Shown here: positions 51,234 through 59,553 of the stretch, in pieces | Position numbering within the stretch: position 1 is the stretch's first letter | Layout: each line of letters opens with the position of its first letter | Position numbers and translations under genes: made by a program | Notes under the pieces: generated by a model | The model's input: only the letters and a program-made list of their open reading frames with translations | Databases searched by the model: none | What the model was told of the DNA's origin: nothing | Source: Phytohabitans sp036906915 | GTDB lineage: Bacteria; Actinomycetota; Actinomycetes; Mycobacteriales; Micromonosporaceae | Reading direction: 5' to 3' | NCBI RefSeq assembly: GCF_036906915.1 | Contig: NZ_JBAKHX010000001.1 | Location: forward strand, 310,001-374,000 | DNA: 64,000 nucleotides

Positions 51234-52009
51234 CGGTTGTACAGCTTCCTCGCCCACAGGTAGCCGATCAGCGCGATACCGGCCGACCAGGCGACGGCGG
51301 CGATCCCGCTGGCGCCGATCCCGGTGCCCAGAAGCAGCCCGCGGAGCGTCTCGATGACCGGTGTGAACGGCTGGTACTCGGCGAACCAGCGCAGGCCGAC
51401 CGGCATCGAGTCGGTGGGTACGAACCCGCTGCCCAGGAACGGCAGGAACATCAGCGGCTGCGGCGTATTACTGGCGCTCTCGACGGTCTTGGCCGCCAGG
51501 CCCAGCGCCACGGTCAGCCAGGTGAGGGCGAAGGCGAGCAGCCCCAGGACGCCGGCCGCGGCGATCCACTCCACCACGCTCGCGTCGGGCCGGAACCCGA
51601 TGGCCAGCGCGACCGCGACGACCACCGCCACCGCTAGGAAGGTCTGCGCCATCGCACCGACGACGTGGCCGGTCAGCACCGATACCCGAGCGATGGCCAT
51701 GGTCCGGAACCGGGCCACGATGCCCTCCGTCATGTCCATCGCGACCGATATCGCGGTCCCCATCGCCACGGCGGCCACCGCCATCAGCATGATGCCCGGC
51801 GTCACGTAGTCGACGTACTCGCCGCGACCGCCCGAGCCGGAGCCCAGCCCGTCGCCCAGCGTGGCGCCGAAGACGTAGACGAACAGCAGCAGGAACACCA
51901 CCGGCGTGCCCAGCAGTTGCAGGGTCAGCGACGGGTATCGCCGCATGTGCTTGATCTGGCGGCGCACCATGGTGGTCGAGTCCCGCAGCGCGAGTGGCAT
52001 GGTGCTCAT
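51224..52009 (-). CDS. ABC-2 type (DrrB-like) export permease
   Basis: ATG 52009 overlaps the ATPase stop in ATGA; 261 residues with six membrane helices. Signs of the DrrB/ABC-2 family are LRDSTTMVRRQIKHMRRYPS, TPVVFLLLFVYVFG, YVTPGIMLM, DMTEGIVARFRTM and FLGSGFVPTDSMP with FAEYQPFTPVIETLR near the end. With the ATPase it should export a hydrophobic compound, often giving drug self-resistance. It is convergent with the AfsR-type gene. Confidence 0.9.
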   Translation of the reverse strand: MSTMPLALRDSTTMVRRQIKHMRRYPSLTLQLLGTPVVFLLLFVYVFGATLGDGLGSGSGGRGEYVDYVTPGIMLMAVAAVAMGTAISVAMDMTEGIVARFRTMAIARVSVLTGHVVGAMAQTFLAVAVVVAVALAIGFRPDASVVEWIAAAGVLGLLAFALTWLTVALGLAAKTVESASNTPQPLMFLPFLGSGFVPTDSMPVGLRWFAEYQPFTPVIETLRGLLLGTGIGASGIAAVAWSAGIALIGYLWARKLYNRQN

Positions 52010-52995
52010 CGCACGGCCTCCAGCTTGTTCTCGTCGGTCAGGGCGCTCTCGTCGGTCAGGGCGCTCTTGTCGGTCAGGGCGAGGAACACGTCGTCCAGGT
52101 CCGGTGTGTGCACGGTCAGCTCCTCGACCTCGATCGAGGCGTCGTCCAGCCGGGCGAGCAGCCCGCGCAGCGAGTGGACCCCGCCGTCGTGCGGCACCTG
52201 CAGCACGAGCGCCTCGTCGTCGCGGCCCGTGCCACCGAACGCCCGGGCGGCCAGGTCGAGCTCGGCCGGGTCGGTGAACCGCAGGTTGACGTGCCCGCCC
52301 GGGATGCGGCGCTTGAGCTCCGCCGGCGTGCCCTCGGCCACCAGCCGGCCCTGGTCCAGCAGCGCGATCCGGTCGGCGAGCTGGTCCGCCTCCTCCAGGT
52401 ACTGGGTGGTCAGGAAGATCGTCACTCCGCCGGCCACGAGCTCGCGGATGATCTGCCACATGCCGCGGCGGCTGCGTGGGTCCAGGCCCGTGGTCGGTTC
52501 ATCCAGGAAGATCACCTGCGGGGCGCCGACCAGCGTCATCGCCAGGTCCAGCCGGCGCTGCATGCCACCGGAGTAGGTAGCGGCCATCGTGCCGCCCGCC
52601 TCCACCAGGTCGAACCGCTCCAGCAGCTCCGCGGCCCGCCGGCGACCGTCCCGCCGGTCCAGGCGATGCAGGTCCGCCATCAGCAGCAGGTTCTCCTCAC
52701 CGGTCAGCAGCTTGTCCACCGCCGAGAACTGCCCGGTCACGCCGATGGCGGCGCGTACCGCGTCCGGCTCCCGGACCGGATCGTGCCCGGCCACCTGTAT
52801 TTCCCCGCCGTCGGCGCGGATCAGGGTGGACAGGATCTTCACCATCGTGGTCTTGCCGGCACCGTTCGGGCCCAGCAGCGAGAAGATCGTCCCCTTCGCG
52901 ACGGACAGGTCGATGCCGTCGAGCACGACCTTCTCGCCGTACGACCTACGCAGCCCACGCACCGCGATCGCCGGCTGGTTGATGTTTGCTGTCAT
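52006..52995 (-). CDS. DrrA-like ABC export ATPase
   Basis: ATG 52995 (an upstream in-frame ATG at 53025 looks too early); 329 residues. ABC domain: Walker A LLGPNGAGKTT, Q-loop TGQFSAVDKLLTGEENL, signature YSGGMQRRLDLA, Walker B VIFLDEPTTGLD, and the DrrA-type C-terminal domain (VEELTVHTPDLDDVFLALT). The extreme C-terminus repeats ALTDES/ALTDEN, coded by an 18-base tandem repeat. It pairs with the downstream permease for export of an unknown compound. Confidence 0.9.
   Translation of the reverse strand: MTANINQPAIAVRGLRRSYGEKVVLDGIDLSVAKGTIFSLLGPNGAGKTTMVKILSTLIRADGGEIQVAGHDPVREPDAVRAAIGVTGQFSAVDKLLTGEENLLLMADLHRLDRRDGRRRAAELLERFDLVEAGGTMAATYSGGMQRRLDLAMTLVGAPQVIFLDEPTTGLDPRSRRGMWQIIRELVAGGVTIFLTTQYLEEADQLADRIALLDQGRLVAEGTPAELKRRIPGGHVNLRFTDPAELDLAARAFGGTGRDDEALVLQVPHDGGVHSLRGLLARLDDASIEVEELTVHTPDLDDVFLALTDKSALTDESALTDENKLEAVR
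52033..52081. repeat. 18-bp tandem repeat inside the DrrA-like gene end
   Basis: The unit GTCGGTCAGGGCGCTCTC occurs at 52033-52050 and 52051-52068 (one mismatch) and for 13 bases more. It codes for a repeated LTD(E/K)SA tail. Copy number could change by slippage without breaking the frame. Confidence 0.8.
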
Positions 52996-53041
52996 GCCCC
53001 GGACCATCCCCGGAGCCGGTTTCACCGCGGCAACCTGACGG

Positions 53042-54313
53042 CTACACCGGCTGCCGGTCCGGCGTTACCTGGGCGCCGCGGGACTGCTCGTCGGTGTGGA
53101 TGATGTGGGTCAGTTGCCGCCAGAGCATGACGACGAAGATGGCAGAGCCGGCGAACGCGAACCAGAACGGTGCCGTGACTCCGTAGTGGGTGGCCAGGCT
53201 GCCGCCGGCAGCCGAACCGATCACCAGACCGCCGTACACGCAGATGGTGTTGACACTGGTGACGCGGCCTTGCAGGTGCGTCGGGACCGCGCGCTGCCGG
53301 ACGGTGATCGAGGTCGTGTGCCAGACGAACGCGTGGGCGCCGAAGACGAAGAAGATCAGCATGGCGACCCACGCCGAGGTGGTCACGGCGAGGGCGCCGT
53401 GGGTGAGGGTTTCGATGATGAGTCCCGCACGCATCACGTTGCCCAGGCTCACCCGGCGGGTGAGCCAGCCGTAGATACCGGTCCCGAGCAGGCCGCCGAC
53501 CGCCGAGACCGTGGTGAGCAGGCCGAACCCGATGGCGCCGAGGCTGAGCCGCTGCGTGGCATAGAGCACCAGGACGGACCAGGCCGCCCCGAACGTGAGA
53601 TTGAAGATCAGGATGGTCAGCACCAGCGTACGGACCGCCGGGTTGTGCACCACCCACCGGAAACCCTCGGCGATGTCTCGGCGTACCCCGTTCCGCACCT
53701 TCGACCTGTCGCGGCCATGTGCGGGTAGCGCGACTCTCGATACCAGGATCACGCCAGCGGTGACCAGGACGAGCTCGGTCGCGAACGGCCACACGACGCC
53801 GGCGGCGAACAGGACGGCTCCGATGGACGGGCCGAGCAGTTGGTTGAGGGTTATGAACCCGGTCTGTAGGCGGGAGTTGGCGGTCGCGAGGTCGTCGCGG
53901 TGGACGAGCATCGGCGTAAGAGTCGTGACCGTGTTGTCGGCGAACACCTCGGCGGTGGCGAGCAACCCCAACGCCACCAGCGCGCCGGTCACCGAGACGG
54001 TGCCGGTGACCAACGCGATGGTCAGCCCGCTAAGCACCACGGCACGGACGAGATTCGCGGCGATCACGACCCGACGGCGGTCGCGTCGGTCGGCCAACAC
54101 TCCGGCGTAGAGGCCGAACGCCAATGGCGGCGCCCATCGCATCATGGCGGCCAACGAGATCAGGAACGGGTCGTGGGTCAGCGACGCGACCAGCAGCGGG
54201 CCGGCCGCGGCCGCGACACCATCGCCGAGATTCGTCGACCATGACGACGCCAGCAGCCACCGGAAGCCTGTCCCGAGACGGGCCGGCACCAGGATCTCGG
54301 CCGCTCTGCTCAC
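53042..54313 (-). CDS. MFS transporter (EntS-like, MFS_3)
   Basis: 423 residues with about twelve membrane helices. The cytoplasmic loop RWAPPLAFGLYAGVLADRRDRR between helices 2 and 3 is the MFS signature region (shown in shortened form: AGVLADRRDRR). Other marks are TLTPMLVHRDDLATANSRLQ and LQGRVTSVNT, typical of MFS_3 exporters. It probably exports a small molecule or siderophore-like compound. The start is GTG 54313. It lies 46 bases after the ABC ATPase start and on the same strand, so the export genes may be co-regulated. Confidence 0.85.
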   Translation of the reverse strand: MSRAAEILVPARLGTGFRWLLASSWSTNLGDGVAAAAGPLLVASLTHDPFLISLAAMMRWAPPLAFGLYAGVLADRRDRRRVVIAANLVRAVVLSGLTIALVTGTVSVTGALVALGLLATAEVFADNTVTTLTPMLVHRDDLATANSRLQTGFITLNQLLGPSIGAVLFAAGVVWPFATELVLVTAGVILVSRVALPAHGRDRSKVRNGVRRDIAEGFRWVVHNPAVRTLVLTILIFNLTFGAAWSVLVLYATQRLSLGAIGFGLLTTVSAVGGLLGTGIYGWLTRRVSLGNVMRAGLIIETLTHGALAVTTSAWVAMLIFFVFGAHAFVWHTTSITVRQRAVPTHLQGRVTSVNTICVYGGLVIGSAAGGSLATHYGVTAPFWFAFAGSAIFVVMLWRQLTHIIHTDEQSRGAQVTPDRQPV

Positions 54314-54513
54314 AAGCAGAGGACCCTACTTTCGCGGGCCGTCGAGCCGCACCCCGTTTAAGCCCTGTCCTGTCGATCATGTCGAGCCGCATGGCTGGAA
54401 CGCCGCGAGCCGCTGCCGGGTAGGTCCACACCTGGCGGCAGCCGATCGACCAGGCGCACGCGCCCGCTCAGGTTGCACGCGATTCGGCGTCGGTGCACTA
54501 CCATGCCCGTCAA

Positions 54514-55530
54514 ATGGTGATCTGTGTTTACGGTGCCGGGAGCATCGGCTGCTACGTCGGCGGCCGGCTCGCCGCGACCGGCAGCGAGGTGGTCTTCGTC
54601 GGCCGGGAGCGGCTGGCGCGGCAGATCGCTGGGCACGGGCTCACCCTCACCGACTGGCGCGGCGCCGCACTGCGTGTGCCTGCGCCGCGATACGAAACCG
54701 TTTCGGACCCGGTCGCGGACGCGAACCTGGTGCTCGTCACCGTGAAGTCCGCGGCCACCGCGGAGGCGGGCGCCGAGCTGGCGGGGCGCCTGAAGCCGGG
54801 CGCGGTCGTCATCAGCTTCCAGAACGGGTTGCACAACGCCGACCTGCTGCGCGAACGGCTACCCAGCGTAACCGTCCTGCCGGGAATGGTCGCCTTCAAC
54901 GTGGTCAACCAAGGTGACGGTAGACTCCATGGTGCCACCGAGGGCGGGCTCGAAGTGCAACGGCACGCCGCTCTGGCCGGATACACCGCGGCGTTCCAAC
55001 GGGCTGGCCTGCCACTATTGCAGCACGACGACATGACGGGGGTGCAGGCGGCGAAGCTGCTGCTCAACCTCAACAACGCGGTCAACGCCCTGTCTGGCCT
55101 GCCGCTGAAGGCGCAGCTGTCGCGGCGACCGTACCGGCGGTGTCTGGCGATGGCACAGCGGGAGGCGCTGGCGGCGTACGCCGCAGCCGGTCTCAGCCCG
55201 GCGAAGCTGACGCCGTTGCCGCCGAGCTGGATACCGTCGCTGCTCACCATGCCCGACGCGGTGTTCACCCGGGTGGCCGGCCGGATGCTCGCCGTCGACC
55301 CGCTGGCACGCTCCTCGATGTGGGAGGACCTGGAGGCGGGGCGCACCACAGAGGTGGACTACCTCAACGGTGAGATCGTGGCGCTGGCCCGCGGCCACGG
55401 CACCCTGGCACCGGTCAACGAACGGCTGGTCTCCCTGGTCCGTGACGCCGAGGGCGGCGGGCGGCGAAACTGGACGGGTGAGGAACTGCTCACCGAGCTC
55501 AACGACGCTGCTCGACAGTGGCCCGGGTGA
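54514..55530 (+). CDS. 2-dehydropantoate 2-reductase-family (PanE/ApbA) protein
   Basis: ATG 54514 (GTG 54493 or GTG 54517 also possible; no ribosome site is clear). 338 residues. The Rossmann start VICVYGAGSIGCYVGGRLAA (GxGxxG) binds NADP. VKSAATAEAGAELAGRLKPG, SFQNGLHNADLLRERLP, a KLLLNLNNAVNALSGLPLKA helix and SSMWEDLEAGRTTEVDYLNG complete the ketopantoate reductase pattern (Lys and Asn/Ser substrate residues). The family makes pantoate for CoA, but many actinobacterial homologues act on other keto acids. It stands alone. Confidence 0.8.
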   Translation: MVICVYGAGSIGCYVGGRLAATGSEVVFVGRERLARQIAGHGLTLTDWRGAALRVPAPRYETVSDPVADANLVLVTVKSAATAEAGAELAGRLKPGAVVISFQNGLHNADLLRERLPSVTVLPGMVAFNVVNQGDGRLHGATEGGLEVQRHAALAGYTAAFQRAGLPLLQHDDMTGVQAAKLLLNLNNAVNALSGLPLKAQLSRRPYRRCLAMAQREALAAYAAAGLSPAKLTPLPPSWIPSLLTMPDAVFTRVAGRMLAVDPLARSSMWEDLEAGRTTEVDYLNGEIVALARGHGTLAPVNERLVSLVRDAEGGGRRNWTGEELLTELNDAARQWPG

Positions 55531-55610
55531 CAAAAAACCGACCATCCGTAGGCGAGCGGAATAAGCCCGGTAGGGCGGTTGTTCCCCTACCGCCCAGAGG
55601 AGATGAGTAA

Positions 55611-55898
55611 ATGGCAACGACAGATTACGACGCGCCGCGAACCGCCGCCGTCGAGGAAGACAGCCTGGAGGAGCTTCAGGCCCGGCGTGCCGCTCCGCGT
55701 TCCGGCGCGGTGGACGTGGACGAGGCCGAGTTGGCGGAGGCCTTCGAGCTACCCGGCGCCGAGCAGCTCGACGACGAGCTGTCCGTCACGGTGATCCCGA
55801 TGCAGGTCGACGAGTTCCGCTGCTCGCGCTGCTATCTGGTACGCCACCGCAACCAGCGGGCGGCAGCCGGGATCGACGTGTGCCACGACTGCGCCTGA
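55611..55898 (+). CDS. DUF4193-family small zinc-ribbon-like protein
   Basis: ATG 55611 has AGAGGAGATGAG just upstream; 95 residues. An acidic N-terminal half (EEDSLEELQARRAA, DEAELAEAFELPGAEQLDDE) is followed by FRCSRCYLVRHRNQRA and a final CHDCA, two C-x2-C pairs that could bind zinc. This is the DUF4193 pattern, conserved across actinobacteria and of unknown role. A GGTAGGG/CCCTACC-type inverted pair lies between 55570 and 55596 in the leader and may affect translation. Confidence 0.85.
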   Translation: MATTDYDAPRTAAVEEDSLEELQARRAAPRSGAVDVDEAELAEAFELPGAEQLDDELSVTVIPMQVDEFRCSRCYLVRHRNQRAAAGIDVCHDCA

Positions 55899-55948
55899 TC
55901 GCGGCACTCTAGGTCGACAAGACGATGCTCGGTGGCGGCGCTCGAAGG

Positions 55949-56191
55949 TCAACGACCGGCGAACCGGTAGGCCAGGCGGGCGTGTAGCAGCCGCGTCACC
56001 GGCGCGGCCGACTCGTGCCCGCCGCGGGAAAGCGCCTGCTCGACCCGTGACAGGTCGGCGGCGCGCAGCTGGTGTGGTGGTCGTTCGACGAGGGCGCGTA
56101 ACCGCGCCGGGACGGCCAGCCGCCGCATCCCGTGCGGGCTCAGGTCAGCCGGGCGCACGGCGGCGAGGCCCTCGAAGAGGGCACGGTCGCG
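55949..56191 (-). pseudogene. Unidentified C-terminal gene remnant
   Basis: The frame runs from a TAG at 56192-56194 to the stop at 55949, about 80 codons, with RDRALFEGLAAVRPADLSPH and AADLSRVEQALSRGGHESAA. The composition is protein-like, but the first Met (56158) falls inside the continuous segment and no ribosome site exists. I read it as the tail of a lost gene joined to the truncated hydrolase just upstream. Family not recognised. Confidence 0.4.
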
Positions 56192-56646
56192 CTAGCTGGC
56201 ACAGTTCGTCCAGACTCAGGCGCGCTTGCCGCAACGCAACGCAACCAGCTCGGCGAGGCGCGAAGCCAGTCAGCCAGCAGGAGGCCGGCTCCCGAGAAGA
56301 CCCAGATGGCCACCCGTTCGGAATCCACGCGCGGGTCCGCTCGCACGATCTGGACCGCCGCGGTCAGGTCGTCGGCGGCCTGCGGGTAGCCGGCCAGGGC
56401 GTGTAGCCGGTGGTCGACGACGACGCCGACGACGCCGCGGGCCGCGGCGATCGACCCATATCCGCGATAGACGGGCCAGTCGCGAGGTGTCGGACGTGCG
56501 TCCGGCGGGACGAGGCCGTGGGCGAACACGAGCGCCGGGCGAGGCTGCGACGCCTCCGGCAAATACAGGTCTACGGCGCCGCGGCGTTCAGCGGCTCGAA
56601 CGTCGACTGGCAGAACGAACGGCCTCAGATGCGCGGCATCAGCCAT
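56140..56646 (-). pseudogene. Truncated alpha/beta hydrolase
   Basis: From ATG 56646 there are 168 residues. The first ~138 read as an alpha/beta hydrolase N-terminal half: RGAVDLYLPEASQPRPALVF, AHGLVPPDARPTPRDWPVYR, VVVDHRLHALAGYP, ADPRVDSERVAIWVFSGAGL (nucleophile elbow) and SPSWLRCVA. After that the family pattern is lost and the frame ends in Ser/Pro/Arg-rich residues. The C-terminal Asp/His half is missing, against ~240-280 residues normally. A deletion joined it to the remnant at 55949-56191. It is probably inactive. Confidence 0.65.
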
Positions 56647-56900
56647 TCCGGAAGCATACCGATCGATGCCGCAGAGCCTTCCTGGATCTGGCGCGGGTGC
56701 AACCCTGGGCGGCTGTGGGTCACCGCTCGCGGCTGGCGGGACATCATGTCCGCCGGCTCCCCGGTGTACGCGTGATCGTCCGGCCTGAGGCGGAATGCGC
56801 AGCCCCGTCCACTTGTTGTATGAAGTGGTGGAGCGTATCCGCGTACGCGGTTTTCGGGCTTCACGATCGTCAATCGCGCTGGGGTGCCAGCGTTCCTCGC

Positions 56901-57101
56901 ATGGAGATGGCGCGGTGCCACCGCTGCCACAACTGGCCGGCGGACCGCGATGCGGTTCACGTCCATCTCGACACGGAGACCCGGGTACGATCCCCCAACG
57001 GCGCGGGGTCGTACCCGCCCCAGCCTGCAGCCCCTCATACGGCAACCCGTTCGGGGGGCTGCAGCCGTCCCGTCGGAAGGCGACACGAAACTCCCAACTA
57101 G
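56901..57101 (+). CDS. Possible small Cys/His-rich protein (doubtful)
   Basis: ATG 56901 to TAG 57101 gives 66 residues beginning MEMARCHRCHNWPADRDAVH, with a C-x2-C pair (Cys6, Cys9) flanked by His, and a later Cys. It could be a minimal zinc protein, but there is no ribosome site and the second half overlaps two strong hairpins at 56982-57064, which may be the true feature. I do not recognise the family. Confidence 0.3.
   Translation: MEMARCHRCHNWPADRDAVHVHLDTETRVRSPNGAGSYPPQPAAPHTATRSGGCSRPVGRRHETPN
56982..57064. other. Two consecutive strong hairpins; possible structured RNA or terminator
   Basis: GGGTACGA/TCGTACCC (56983-56990, 57009-57016) is extended inward by CCCC/GGGG with one bulge. 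Nine bases later CTGCAGCCCC/GGGGCTGCAG (57025-57034, 57055-57064) encloses a smaller ACGG/CCGT helix (57039-57042, 57047-57050). Such paired, nested helices in a gene-poor stretch suggest a folded transcript. No known RNA family is recognised, and no long T run follows. Confidence 0.45.
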
Positions 57102-57145
57102 GGAAACTGATCTCGATCGAGCGGGCAGGGTCTCGATGACGACGG

Positions 57146-57361
57146 TCAGAGCATTCCCCGACGCACCGCCCAGACCACGGCTGGCACGATCCCGGGCACA
57201 CCGAGCCGGTCGCAGATGGCACGTGTGCGGCGGCGGACGGTGCGCTTGGATACTTCGAGCCGGCGTGCCATCGCCTCTACCGGCAGTCCCTGCGCGACGA
57301 AGCTGAGCAGCACCAGGTCATCGGCGCTCAGCACCGGCCATGGACCGGGAGGTGAGCTCAC
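57146..57361 (-). CDS. Stand-alone LuxR/GerE-type helix-turn-helix protein
   Basis: GTG 57361 is chosen because AGGAG lies 8 bases upstream; a longer frame to 57418 runs into the binding-protein terminator. The 71 residues are almost all helix-turn-helix: LSADDLVLLSFVAQGLPVEA, MARRLEVSKRTVRRRTRAIC, DRLGVPGIVPAVVWAVRRGM. There is no receiver or sensor domain. Small GerE-like proteins can be complete regulators, or this may be a remnant like its neighbours. It lies just after the rhamnose importer operon on the same strand. Confidence 0.65.
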   Translation of the reverse strand: MSSPPGPWPVLSADDLVLLSFVAQGLPVEAMARRLEVSKRTVRRRTRAICDRLGVPGIVPAVVWAVRRGML

Positions 57362-57386
57362 GGGACTCACTCCTGTTCTTGCCAAC

Positions 57387-57422
57387 CCCGGTGCCGGCCC
57401 GGCTCGGCGGGCTGGCACCGGG
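57387..57422. terminator. Terminator after the rhamnose-type importer operon
   Basis: CCCGGTGCC and GGCACCGGG (57387-57395, 57414-57422) pair perfectly; an inner GCCCG/CGGGC helix adds stability. It starts 7 bases after the binding-protein stop. Confidence 0.65.
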
Positions 57423-57429
57423 CGATGGA

Positions 57430-58479
57430 TCAGAAGTCGAACTGGTCGATGTTGGAGGTGTCGAAGACGGTGGGTGGGCCGAGCACGACCACGCTGTCCG
57501 CGCCGATCGTGTACTCGCCGAGCTTGCCCGCGGTGAACTTCTCACCCTCCTTGCCGGTGATCATCCCGGAGGCGAGGGCGGCGCCGGCGTACGCGGCCAG
57601 GTAGCCCAGGTCGGCCGGGTTCCACAGCGCGAAGTTCTTCACCGTGCCGTCCTTGACGAACTCACGCATCTGGTTCGGGGTGCCCAGCCCGGTCAGCGCC
57701 ACCTTGCCCTTGTACTGCGACCCGGACAGGTACCGGGCCGCCGCGGCCACGCCCACGGTGGTCGGCGAGATGATGCCCTTCAGGTCCGGGTACGAGGAGA
57801 GCAGGCCTTGTGTCTCCTGGAACGACTTCTGGTCGTCGTCGTTGCCGTACGCAACCGTGACCAGCTCGATCTTGCTGTACTCGGGCTTTTTCAGCTCGGT
57901 CTTCATCAGCTCGATCCAGGCGTTCTGGTTGGTCGCGTTCGCCGTCGCCGACAGGATCGCGATCTTCCCCGCCCCGCCGATCTGGTCGGAGATCAGCTTG
58001 ACCTGGTTTTCCGCGATGCCCTGCGCGGTGACCTGGTTGACGAACAGGTCCCGGCAGTCCTTGTTGGTGTCGGAGTCGAACGTGACCACCTTCGCGCCGC
58101 CCTGCCGGGCCTGGTTGATGGCGCCGCAGATGGCGTTCGGGTCGTTGGCGGACACGACGATGACGTCCGAACCCTGCTGGGTCAGCGTGTTCAGATAGGA
58201 CACCTGCGAGGACGCCGACGCCTCCGACGGGCCGACCTCCTTGTACTCCCCCTTGAACTCCTCGACCGCGGCCTTGCCGCCGTTGTCGGACGTCGTGAAG
58301 TACGGGTTGTTGACCTGCTTGGGCAGGAACGCGACGCTCAGCCCTTCCTTGATCTTTCCGGACGCTCCGGCGCTGGCGTCGCCGCCGGTGGCTGGGCTGT
58401 CGTCGTCACTGGCGCAGGCGGCGGTCGCTAGCAGCGTCATCAGGGTGAGGAGGGATACGCCGTTCCTTATGGTTCGCAT
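57430..58479 (-). CDS. rhaS: Rhamnose-type sugar-binding lipoprotein
   Basis: 349 residues with lipobox LLATAAC (Cys near 22) and a periplasmic-binding type 1 (sugar) domain: GLSVAFLPKQVNNPYFTTSD, NTLTQQGSDVIVVSANDPNA, VVTFDSDTNKDCRDLFVNQV, GLGTPNQMREFVKDGTVKNF. The Lys-Gln-Val-Asn-Asn-Pro-Tyr-Phe start and the acid pair FDSD match RhaS/AI-2-like binding proteins. With two permeases and a double ATPase of the rhamnose family, L-rhamnose is the best guess; AI-2-type or other pentoses cannot be excluded. AAAGGA precedes the start. Confidence 0.8.
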   Translation of the reverse strand: MRTIRNGVSLLTLMTLLATAACASDDDSPATGGDASAGASGKIKEGLSVAFLPKQVNNPYFTTSDNGGKAAVEEFKGEYKEVGPSEASASSQVSYLNTLTQQGSDVIVVSANDPNAICGAINQARQGGAKVVTFDSDTNKDCRDLFVNQVTAQGIAENQVKLISDQIGGAGKIAILSATANATNQNAWIELMKTELKKPEYSKIELVTVAYGNDDDQKSFQETQGLLSSYPDLKGIISPTTVGVAAAARYLSGSQYKGKVALTGLGTPNQMREFVKDGTVKNFALWNPADLGYLAAYAGAALASGMITGKEGEKFTAGKLGEYTIGADSVVVLGPPTVFDTSNIDQFDF

Positions 58480-58563
58480 GGTTGGTCCTTTCTTCGCATT
58501 TCGGGCGGCTCATGGGATGCGGGTCGGGGAACCGAACTATCTGTGTGGCGTACCGGTGGCGAC

Positions 58564-59553
58564 TCAGGCGCCAGCCGCTGGGGTTGTTGCGGGTCGTCGC
58601 CGGCGCAGTCGGGCGCGCAGCATGCTGGCGGCGTTGGGACCGACGACCGAGATGATCAGTAGGGTGCCGGTGACCACGGTGAGCGTGTCGGCCGGCACGT
58701 CGGCCAGTTGCAGGGCGTTGCGCAAGGTGATCAGCAGCAGCACGCCGGCCAGGACACCGCCCAGCGTGCCGCGGCCGCCGAAGATGGACACGCCGCCGAG
58801 CAGCACGGCGGCCACGACCGACAGTTCCAGGCCGGCGCCGTTGTCGGCGCGGGCGGAGGCGTACCGCATCGTCCAGAAGAACCCGGCGAGGGCGGCGACC
58901 GCGCCGGTGACCACGAACAGCCAGAACTTCGTCTTGGCCACGGAGATCCCGGAGAACGTGGCGGCCTGGTCGTTGTTGCCGATGGCGAACAGCGCCCGCC
59001 CGATCGGGGTCGCGTGCAGAACGACGCCGAAGCCGACCGCGAGCGCCGCGACCACGAGGGCGACCCACGGGACGGTGGTGCCCGGCAGGGCCTCGATCAT
59101 GTTGCCCGTCCAGCTAAAGGGAAAGTCCGCCACGGCCCGGTCGCCGAGGACCACGTAGGCCAGGCCGCGATACAGCGCGAGGGTGCCGATCGTAACGGCC
59201 AGCGACGGCAGGCCGAAGCCAGCGACGAACAGCCCATTTACCGCCCCGAGGACGGCGCCGAGCACGAGGACGATGGGCAGGATCAGCGGCAGCGGCACGC
59301 CGGACAGCCACATCTGCCCCATGACCGCGCTGGACAGACCGAGGACGCTGGCCACCGACAGGTCGATCTCCCCGGTGATGATGACCAGGGTCATCGGCAG
59401 GGCGATCAACGCGATCGGGATGACGTCGAGCAGCAGGAAACCCCAGAAGCGGGAGGTGGCGAAGCCTTCCACCAGTACCGACGAGGCCACGACCACCAGG
59501 GCCAGCACGACGATGACCAGCACGTCCCACGTGCCCAGGCGCTTAGGCACCAC
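58564..59553 (-). CDS. rhaQ: Rhamnose-type ABC permease (second)
   Basis: 329 residues with eight to ten membrane helices of the branched RbsC type: TGEIDLSVASVLGLSSAVMG, LPSLAVTIGTLALYRGLAYV, GVVLHATPIGRALFAIGNND, VVAAVLLGGVSIFGGRGTLG. It begins at GTG 59553 with an 11-base overlap with the preceding permease gene. It forms a heterodimer with that permease. Assignment to RhaQ rather than RhaP is by order and is not firm. Confidence 0.8.
   Translation of the reverse strand: MVPKRLGTWDVLVIVVLALVVVASSVLVEGFATSRFWGFLLLDVIPIALIALPMTLVIITGEIDLSVASVLGLSSAVMGQMWLSGVPLPLILPIVLVLGAVLGAVNGLFVAGFGLPSLAVTIGTLALYRGLAYVVLGDRAVADFPFSWTGNMIEALPGTTVPWVALVVAALAVGFGVVLHATPIGRALFAIGNNDQAATFSGISVAKTKFWLFVVTGAVAALAGFFWTMRYASARADNGAGLELSVVAAVLLGGVSIFGGRGTLGGVLAGVLLLITLRNALQLADVPADTLTVVTGTLLIISVVGPNAASMLRARLRRRRPATTPAAGA

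Noticed and set aside
52033..52081. Tandem repeat as a CRISPR-like or regulatory array
   Set aside because: The units are directly joined without spacers and lie in frame inside the ABC ATPase gene, so it is a coding repeat.
56795..57139. 114-codon plus-strand frame over the hairpin region
   Set aside because: The product is low-complexity Ser/Arg/Gly-rich with no ribosome site. The hairpins explain the region better.
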